A stretch of 64,000 bases of DNA from Silene conica (Eukaryota > Streptophyta > Magnoliopsida > Caryophyllales > Caryophyllaceae): contig CM055315.2 of the NCBI GenBank assembly GCA_029255685.2, positions 31,873,501 through 31,937,500 on the forward strand, in the 5' to 3' direction. The notes below the pieces were generated by a model. The model did not search any database and was not told the DNA's origin. It was given only the letters and a program-made list of their open reading frames with translations. Shown here piece after piece: positions 56,216 to 64,000 of the stretch (positions are counted from its first letter, which is position 1; each line of letters begins with the position of its first letter). A program made the position numbers and the translations under genes.

Positions 56216-56254
56216 TTTGCTTGAGGACAAGCAAAGGTTTGATTTGGGGAATTT
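56216..56254 (+). promoter_or_regulatory. Stem-loop and polypurine tract of E
   Basis: TTTGCTTG / AGGA / CAAGCAAA, perfect 8-bp arms, then GGTTTGATTTGGGGAATTT and the 3' LTR. Confidence 0.75.
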
Positions 56255-57692
56255 TGATGTGTGCATATTATATACACTTTTCCGCACCTTTTTGGCACGC
56301 ATTTCTATGTTTTACGCGTCAATTATGTCCCTTTTTGCCCCGAATAGGCCACTTTGTGTTTTTCTTGCTATTTTGTAGGAACGAACCCGGAAGTGGCAGA
56401 AACCAAGCAAAAGATGTCCCAAGCACTATCATTTCGAAGATTGAACCTGAAACGGAGCTCACAAGTCTTGGAAAGCGTGAAATGCCAAAGTGGAAGGGGT
56501 GGTGAAGGAGAACGTAAGCTGAGAAGAGAAGAAAGACTCGATAAAATGGCTGCCAGACGAAGAATGCTCGATCGAGTAAACAAAATACTCGATCTTGTGA
56601 GTAAAGTGGTCGATCGAAGAAAAAGATCGTCGATCGACTGAATAAAATGCTCGATCGAGGGAAAATGCTACTGGAATACTCGATCGAAGGAATTGTTTCC
56701 TCGATCGAAGGAAATCTTAAGGAAAGTTACTCGATCGAGTGAATCTGAAGTGCTCGATCGAGTGAATTCGCTAATGGGCCTCAGGTACTCTCTTAGATTA
56801 GGTTTTATTTTATATTAACTTTAGTTCTCTTATAAAAGAGATTAGGTTAATCAGTGAGAGACATCAATCATGACACTCTATAACCTTTTACTCTATCATT
56901 TCACTTTTGACTTTAAGCAATAATTTTTGGATTGGAATTCTGAGCTATTTTTCTTCTCTATTCTCCCTTACCTTATCTTGGATTAATTTATAATCTCTCT
57001 TTTCTCTTTACTCCTTTATTTAATATTTCATCTCTTATTTCCTTTATCTTGGTTATTTTTTATAATTAGTTATCATGTCTTATTATATATCCATCACAAC
57101 GGTTAGTATAGTCCCCAAAGCCATGCTTAGCTAATTTCTTAATATGTTGGGAAGAGGGAAACCACGATAGTATGTAATAAGTTTAATTTGCATTAGTTGA
57201 TCTTGAAATAAGGGTTGTTGATGGCAATTTAATTGTTAACTAGTCAATTGAGTGCACGCAGGAGACTTGTTTATTTGGTTGAACCTGACCTAGATCGAAA
57301 GAATAAAAGAGTAGACTTTCCTATAGAACAATAGATTTACCCTAATAGGACTAAAGTTATTTAGAAACGCTCGGGTGATTTGAGACCTAAAGGAGATAAT
57401 CATTACCGTCCTTATCATAGACTGGCTGGTCTAATCTAATAACATGAACGTCGTGGTGACCTGATTCCTGACATATTCCCCTCTCATCTGTTAGACTTTT
57501 ATTACTCCTTTTCTTTTATTTCTCTCTTTTAATCAACTCGTAGTTTAGACAAAAATTATAAAAGCCCATTTTGTGACCAATAAACTGACCTACTTTTAGA
57601 TTCTTTCTCCATGTGGGATTCGACCCTACTTCCGCTAACTATCAGTTAGTAGATTTAGGTTTACTATTTTTGGTGTAGATCGACACGCATCA
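56255..57692 (+). mobile_element. E 3' LTR
   Basis: 1,438 bp, TGATGTGTGCATATTA to CGACACGCATCA. CTCGATCGAG-type cluster at 56565-56768, TATAAAAG at 56831-56838. R-U5 carries the usual Athila blocks. The E 5' half is not recognisable in the window. Confidence 0.85.
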
Positions 57693-58524
57693 CTCATATT
57701 AACCAAAAATGTATTTGTAATCCTTATTACCCAAAACCGTCAAAAACCAACAAAAAGGAATCTTATAATTACCTACCCCAAAGAGACTTTACCCTACCTC
57801 CCTATAAAACCTACACGCTACCTCTCTCACTTCCCCATTACCCAAAATTTACCATCACCATTAAACCTCTCTCTCAAAAGCGCCAAATTTAAAACCTCCC
57901 ACCCTTATTTCCAAATTCCAAAGCAATGGCCCCCAAACATGTAACTCGGTCCGCTTCCAAAGCCAAACAAGCCGCGCCTCAGTCACCTGAGTCATCACCT
58001 TCCCCAAAATCTTCCCTTCAACTTCAACCCAAAACCAGCGGTTCTATGTTCAAATGTGACAGTAAACGTCGGAAAATAACCGATAATCGTCAAATAGTTA
58101 TGACAGAAGAGAGATTAGAGGAAAATGAATGTGAAGGAGACGACTCTGTTGGAAGGACGCGTACTCTGTTAAAGGAACCCTCCTTAAATTGAAAAAAGCG
58201 GGTTTTGATCGTGCCCGCGTAACTAAAATAGAGAGTATCATGGCCCATAAATTGGCCCAATACTCAATTCATGGCGGAAGGTCATACCCGATGGAGTGGA
58301 TTGTGGAAAATTCAGGGTTAAGGTTCTTTAGAGACTTATTGATTATCAAGAATAGGTTGCAAGATTTTCGGGTCCAATTTACTTGATAGAGGTCTATCAA
58401 TTTTATACCTTTGTGATCTTGAGAGATGGAGTGTTGTGGGCGTTTGTGAATGGCAAAGAAATCAGTATTTCTATGGCAAATTATTGTTCGACTTTCTCGA
58501 TTCCAAACGAGGGGTCGAATATTG
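57693..58524 (+). pseudogene. Decayed gene-like unit, possibly plant transposon domain protein
   Basis: A TATA box (CTATAAAAC, about 57801) lies about 120 bp before ATG 57926. The frame starts MAPKHVTRSASKAKQAAPQSP (basic, Ser/Pro-rich) and shifts twice: near 58150 into YSVKGTLLKLKKAGFDRAR, and near 58383 into IEVYQFYTFVILRDGVLWAF. The latter pattern (FYTF...GVLWAFVNGKEI...FSIPNEG) resembles the putative plant transposon protein domain (PF20167-like). It is cut at 58524 by the F LTR. It could be a retroelement ORF or a host-derived copy; no function can be assigned. Confidence 0.4.
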
Positions 58525-59760
58525 TGTTGGGAAATGTGTCCTCAACAATAGTGCGATCACGACAATGATAAAATATCATTGTCATAAATCTTATGAAAAT
58601 GAATATGCAAGGGACGATCCAATATTGATATAGTCAACTGACCAACATTAATCGGTAATGATTGGCTGACTAGAGTTTAACATTACTGTCGTATGACGGT
58701 GGTGGTCAGTTGATCCCTTTAGGTCACACCTATAGGACTAAGCCCTTAAACATATATTGATTAATTGTATAGGATACAGATTGATCGATATTCTTAAAAC
58801 CGTATATTGAGAAATTAGAGGTTGAATCTTAAGGTAAGATTTATATTTGAAATTGAATTGTGTCAATTGTCAAATGTTAATTGGTATTTATGAAATATCG
58901 AAATTAGTATAATGAATGGTTCATGGTTATGACAAACGTTGTTAATATATCGTATCGACGATTATTACGATAACCATAGTTGGGACAGTAATTTCGAATT
59001 ACGAAATAATTTGTTAAATATGATTTAATTAATTTAGAAATATCATTTATGTGATAAATATATTTTAAATTGATACAATTGAATTATGTCACATAGGATG
59101 TTACATATTATACAATTGTACAAATTACAAATTGTAAAATGAAAGTACATTTTATAATTGAATATGGCGTGTGATTGTGTGTAATAGAAGAACAAATTTG
59201 TTAAATTATGGTCTTACAAACACAATCATAAGGGTAGTCTTGAACCTATTAATAGGTATGCATGCCTATATATTATGGTTAGACTAGAAAGCTAATTGAT
59301 TCCTCTCTTTGTAGAGAACCTCACGCCACATTCACCATATACTCCTCCCATATATAATGACTTGTTCATTCATTCATATGAAGTTAATGCAACATTATTT
59401 CTAGTATGAGAGATAATAATAAAACCTCTAAAAACAATATTATGCAAATAATATTTTAGTGAACTAATTAGTGAGTATTAGTTCACGGTTTTAGCCTAAT
59501 TCCGTCCTCTAGTATCGGGTTCGGTTATTTGGTCCGTTTAAGGTAAGGTCTTGGTGCTCACTCATTGGAGGCAAGCTTACTTGGTTGCTTTTGGAGGATC
59601 GTCCTAAGCATATTTTGGACCGGTTGTAAGAATACGATTCTCCTTATTCCGCATATTTTGTTGCATGCATAAGATCGACTAAATTAATATGAGTTTAATT
59701 AGTTAAATTAGTAAGACTAATAACTTGAACTAGCTAGTATGACTACCTTGAGTTCCAACA
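58525..59760 (+). mobile_element. 5' LTR of copia element F
   Basis: 1,236 bp, TGTTGGGAAATGTGTCC to GAGTTCCAACA. The start and the 'gtcagttgatcc...tcacacctatagga' part match the K LTR. TATATAA near 59351. It interrupts the preceding gene-like frame. Confidence 0.88.
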
Positions 59761-59762
59761 AT

Positions 59763-59774
59763 TGGTATCAGAGC
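59763..59774 (+). promoter_or_regulatory. Primer binding site (initiator tRNA-Met type) of F
   Basis: TGGTATCAGAGC two bases after the LTR end. Confidence 0.9.
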
Positions 59775-62238
59775 ACTAGGTTGCTTGCATGCAACTCGAT
59801 TTTATACGTTTTTGCGAGAAAATACGATTTTAATTAAAAACGAAAATGAGTAGTACATATAGGATATGCACGAAAATCATATTGCATGTATACTTTCTGG
59901 TCTTAAAATAGTTTTAAGTCATTTTGATGATTTATGGAATAATATTGTTCAATGTTGTAATTAAAATGTTTAATTAATGCCAAAAATCGGTTAAAAATGT
60001 TTTTATTTGGGAAAAATAGCTAAATAATGTTTCTGGCCATGAATTTTAAATATGTTCTCACATGCATTTAACATATTATGAATATAAATAATTTTCGAAA
60101 TTATTGAGTTTTATGCATGGTTTATGATTTTTAATGGTTAAATAGTCATAAAATGAGTTAAATATGGGATAAATAGTTATATTATGAATTTAACTATAAA
60201 GTTTTTGGTAGATGTCACATGCAATATATGAAACATATGATAAATTTTTCAGAAATTTTTCGTTAATATTGCATGAATATTGATTTTTATCGTAAAAATC
60301 GTAATATTAGTGACATATTTTAGCTTAAATAGTTTAAGTTCGAATTTGACCATAAAAATTTAATATAGTGTCACATATATTATTTCTAGCATGCATGTGA
60401 ATTTTGAGCTTTTAATCTCGAATATTGCATGAGAAATGATTTTAATCGGTAAAATCGCGTAATATATGACACGAATTATTAAAAATAGTAAATGTTGCTT
60501 AAATGGTCCGAAAAATTCACCCATATTAGTCATATTATGTATGATCATCAACATATTTTTATTTAGTGCCAAACGTTTCTGAAACTTTAAGTTTTAATTT
60601 TAAAAGATTAAAGTTGGAGATTGAGTGTTGAAGGAGTCATAATCATTTTCAGATCTTAAACAGTGTGTACCTGATTTTTCTTTGCATTTTCAGATACTTT
60701 GAGTGTCTAGGAAGATGTAAAAATTATATTGGTATTTTATTTCATAATTTTTGAATAGTTTTGAATTTTACGACTTATTATGCATGTACACGGCAATTTT
60801 ACGAAATAAATAAGTATATTTCGAAAATATTTAAGTTTTAAGGATCTGAAATTTTAGAAAATTTTTCAGTATGTTCAAAATTTTGAATTTTGAATTTTCG
60901 AAATTTTTATGACTCGTTTGATTATTTTAATGCTATTTCCCGTAAAACCGATTAAAACCGAACAATATCAAAATAAAAGTTAAGTTATTTCGAAATTTGA
61001 GTAAGGCTAAATTTTGAATCCTAAAATGTGTTAGGAAACTTAACTACATCATGAATAGTGATTCATAAAGTGATTAGTGATTTTAAAATTGTTTAAAATC
61101 ACGTTATTCCATAAAACCGTGTTATTACGAATAACGATATTTAAAACGTGTTTAAATAGGACGATTTGGCTTAGGTTTTGCATTTTACATAAGCATTGCA
61201 TATTTAATTATTATTTATGAATGTCATATTTTATTTACGTAATTTTGGAATTATGTAATTTACTTAGTATGGCCTTAGATTTTAATCGATATTTCCCGTA
61301 ATGTAAGGGTTTATCGATTCGGTTGTAATTTAATGTGATCTCGTATCACTTTATTTTATTGTTTTATTTTATAATGTATAAAATAGATAGAAAACTTGTA
61401 ATTATTTGTAATTCCGGAGATCCTTGAAGACGGTGCCATTTCGGAAAGGAGTTCCGACCAAGACGGAGTTTGCCTTGGGATGCGTGCCGCGTGTGAAGTT
61501 CAAGGAACCAAAGGAGTTGGTTTCCGAATTTGTAATTTACTTTATTTTTTTTTTTGGGAAGGCCATACTAGGATTTTATTTATGCTTTTAAGTTTTATGC
61601 TTTTATTTATGCTTATCATGTTGCATGCATAGCCAAATCATCATTCAAACTCATGCATTTCATCGATTTTATCGACCGTGTCAATTAAATTATCGATAAT
61701 TCACCGACTTAGTTCACTTAAAGGAGATAGATAATAAATTGACAAGATCTCTTACGTTATTCAAAAATCGAGACATAGCCTTACCAAAAAGTAAAGGACC
61801 CGCGAAGGATCTTCTTCATAAGGGAGTAGGCTCGGCTAAACCGGGGTGCAAACCTTATTACGTTGGTGAAGTGGGGTAATATGATTACTTATTCTTGAAA
61901 TTTGGTTGATCTCGACGAAGGTATTCGAGCCACCGTAGTGGTAATAAGTTCGGGCTAAGATAAGAATTAGTGTAATTTTATCGACCGAGAGTTCTAAAAG
62001 TAGAATTGATTAAGGGGTTAATCTACCGAGTCATATTAATGAGGGATGTATCGGCTAAACCGTGCCCGAGTTAGTGTGTATTTGGGTCTTGGGATCATTT
62101 ACTTAATTGGGTAAGAGATCATTAAGTAGATGTTTAACTTGTTTAAAATTAACAAGTTTATTTATTTATTTATTAAAACGATAATTGTGTTTTAATTCCT
62201 TAATTTTCATTTGTAGTTCATTTTTCGACTTTCAATCA
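59775..62238 (+). mobile_element. F leader
   Basis: About 2.5 kb, strongly AT-rich, no gene. Lacks the CTCGATCGAG cluster seen in the K leader. A T-rich tract with TTTGTAG at 62211-62217 just before the gag start could be a leader-intron acceptor, but I cannot place its donor. Confidence 0.6.
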
Positions 62239-63272
62239 ATGGCAAATAACGCTCCACCACTCCCACATCACGTTTCATGGCTTCGGTCTTTTATGGATTG
62301 TTGCAAGCTTGAGAAGCATGGCGCCAATTTTAAAGATTGGGACGCCCAATTGGTGTTGGCCGCGGAAGCCGACGATAAGACTCGTTATCTTACCATTGCC
62401 GCTCCTCCCACTCCCGGTGCTCGTTCATCGGAAGCGACTCGTGAGGCCTATGAGGCCTACATGAAGGAGTCGCACGCTTTGAAGAACGTGCTTATATTTT
62501 CGATGGAGCCGGATCTCCAAAGAAGAATGATTAAGCTAGCCACGGCTAATGAGATATACACTAGAGTTGCGAACATGTTTTCACAATCTCCTAGGGTAAT
62601 CCAATATGAGGCGGCCTCCGCCTTCTTTGATTTGACCTTAAAGGAAGGTCAAAAGATTAGTCCTCATGTGCTCAAAATGGTTGAGCTAGCCGAAACCTTG
62701 AAGTTGCAAGGGGTGAATGTTCCCGACTCGCTTATTATTGACAAAATCCTTCACTCCCTCAACAAAGTGAAATCGTATGTTCAATTTCGGGTAAATTATA
62801 ACATGCGCAATCAAGTAACCTCCTTGGACGAGTTACATAAGATGTTAGTCCAAGCGGAGAGGGATATGGGACTTAATGAGAGTTCCACAAAGGATGTGCT
62901 TAATATCGATTCAAAAAGCAAGAGGAAGTTTAAGCGCAAGGCCAACAAGGGTAAAAATGTTAAAGCCTTCAAACCCGCATCTCCCAAGGAGAAGACTTTT
63001 ACGAAAGGTACTTCTTCCTTGTCGTCATCAAAGGTTGAAGACAAGTGCTATTATTGCACTAAGATGGGGCATTGGAAGCGGAATTGCCCGAAGTATCTCC
63101 ATGACCTCAAAGCCGGAAAGGTTCTTGCAGTAGGTATAAATTCTCGTCTAATTCACGTTACTTAATCAATTTTTGTATAATGATACAAATTATTGATTCT
63201 CACCCGTTTATAAATTGTTTTAAAGGGGCTCCTACCAAAGACAAAGGCAAGGAGAAGGAGAAGGAAACTTAA
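62239..63272 (+). CDS. gag: Intact copia gag of element F, probably spliced
   Basis: ATG 62239 (MANNAPPLPHHVSWLRSF) chosen because K gag starts at the matching place; an upstream in-frame start at 62185 exists but adds no conserved residues. The copia gag (UBN2-type) runs through residues about 15-215. A Lys-rich segment and zinc knuckle CYYCTKMGHWKRNC (CX2CX4HX4C) follow near residue 272. Unspliced, the frame stops at 63165. With the intron 63134-63225 removed it ends KDKGKEKEKET at 63272. There are no disabling mutations up to the donor. Protease, integrase and reverse transcriptase do not follow in the next 730 bp, so F looks like a gag-only (TR-GAG-like) copia. The protein would form virus-like particles and package RNA. 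Confidence 0.8.
63134..63225 (+). other. Candidate intron at the end of F gag
   Basis: Donor G|GTATAA after codon GTA, acceptor TTGTTTTAAAG|G; 92 bp, about three-quarters A+T, with an in-frame stop inside. The donor sits at the gag/protease boundary, at the same residue as a stronger donor G|GTATGT in K. Plant and animal copia elements are known to make gag from a spliced short RNA. Confidence 0.5.
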
Positions 63273-64000
63273 AGTTCCTTCCATGGATGGCTAAGGTAGC
63301 ATCCGAGATTGAAGACATGAAGAGCATGGCTCTAATTTTCATTTGATGTCTTCTTTCTTTTGCATTTTAATTTAAGAACTTTGTATTTCTTGTACGACAA
63401 GAATTCGTTTATTTCAAACAATGGTTGTAATTTGAATGTTGGTGACTTGGTTTTCAACCCAAGTCATCCTTTTGTTCTTGATCAAACATGTTGGTTTTAA
63501 AATGCTTTTATGATACATAACATGAGTTGATACGATTTTCATAGATCGTAATAAAGTACCTTGAATGATTCAACGTACGGAAGAAATGATAGGATCATTA
63601 TAAAAGTAATACGACTTACTTAAAAACGAGAATTGCATCCCGTGAAATACTTCAAATTCAAACATAAGAACATCAGTTCATTATAAGATTTTCACCTTAA
63701 ATGAAAGAATATGTTAATATCTCAAATACTCACATAATTCTTTATCCAATACATTGTTGACGGGCGAAAATGCTATCCTTCCTAAAATACAGGTTATTTT
63801 AGAGGATAGAGTGGGAGAAATTCTACGCCCGTAAACCAATGAAATAAGCATAGGATCTTAGAGAAAAGTTCTATGAGGAGTCCTTGAAAAGAACTCTAAA
63901 AGATTGGATAGAAGAAACTACGAGAGGACACAGAAGAAACTACGCGAGGACACAAAAGGGAAAAGTTCCATATGTTGTCATTAGTTCCTAGAGAGGACAA
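63273..64000 (+). mobile_element. F sequence 3' of gag
   Basis: No protease or polymerase motif in any plus frame; stop-rich, AT-rich sequence to the end of the window. Probably the 3' noncoding part. The 3' LTR is not reached. Confidence 0.55.

Overview
This is plant nuclear DNA from heterochromatin-like, repeat-saturated sequence. Almost every base belongs to a nested stack of LTR retrotransposons and CACTA DNA transposons. The signs are tRNA-Asp and initiator-tRNA-Met primer binding sites, Athila-type and Tekay/Del-type Ty3/gypsy proteins, Ty1/copia gag-pol, a Stowaway-like MITE, a TRIM, an L1 LINE tail and plant-style introns. I see no intact host gene and no rRNA or tRNA gene. A eudicot is likely; I cannot name the species.

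Layout. 1-4318: the LTR of a minus-strand Tekay-like element (J), with body sequence on both sides. 4319-4962: a copia-like LTR fragment. 4963-28685: Athila element A1 (+), with a truncated 5' LTR. It is interrupted inside its gag-pro frame by a complete second Athila, B (8883-20376, TSD TACCC), and in its 3' noncoding part by a CACTA element (21996-26297, TSD AAG) that carries exons of an RRP36-like gene. 28686-38176: a minus-strand Tekay-like element (T: LTR, PBS, gag) that received copia element K (TSD ATCTT). The K/T junction was later tandemly duplicated, and one K copy collapsed to a solo LTR that then received a MITE. 38177-39883: a T-like LTR in inverted orientation. 39884-40653: gag of another gypsy element (M), fused to Athila A2 (minus, 40654-44282). 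44283-50857: Athila C (+), pol-less and gag-core-less, with a pristine TRIM inside it. 50858-57692: an LTR fragment (G), then the 3' end of Athila E, split by a second CACTA (52460-55686, TSD ACG) that contains a LINE tail. 57693-58524: a decayed gene-like unit, cut by copia element F (58525 onward), whose gag is intact and appears to be spliced.

How it works. None of the Athila copies keeps reverse transcriptase, RNase H or integrase where it should be, so these families look trans-mobilised. What they share is cis-acting DNA. (1) There is a perfect stem-loop with a purine loop just 5' of each polypurine tract, and its arms change together between families; the same design appears in the TRIM and the Tekay element. 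(2) A second copy of that stem-loop plus purine run lies about 1.5 kb further 5'. (3) Clusters of one palindromic word (CTCGATCGAG in B, C, E; GGTCGACCGACC in A1, A2) recur at matching places: just upstream of the LTR TATA box, in the gag-protease linker, and in B directly upstream of an internal TATA box that would drive ORF2 through an intron-containing leader. These shared cis elements are the most interesting content of the window.
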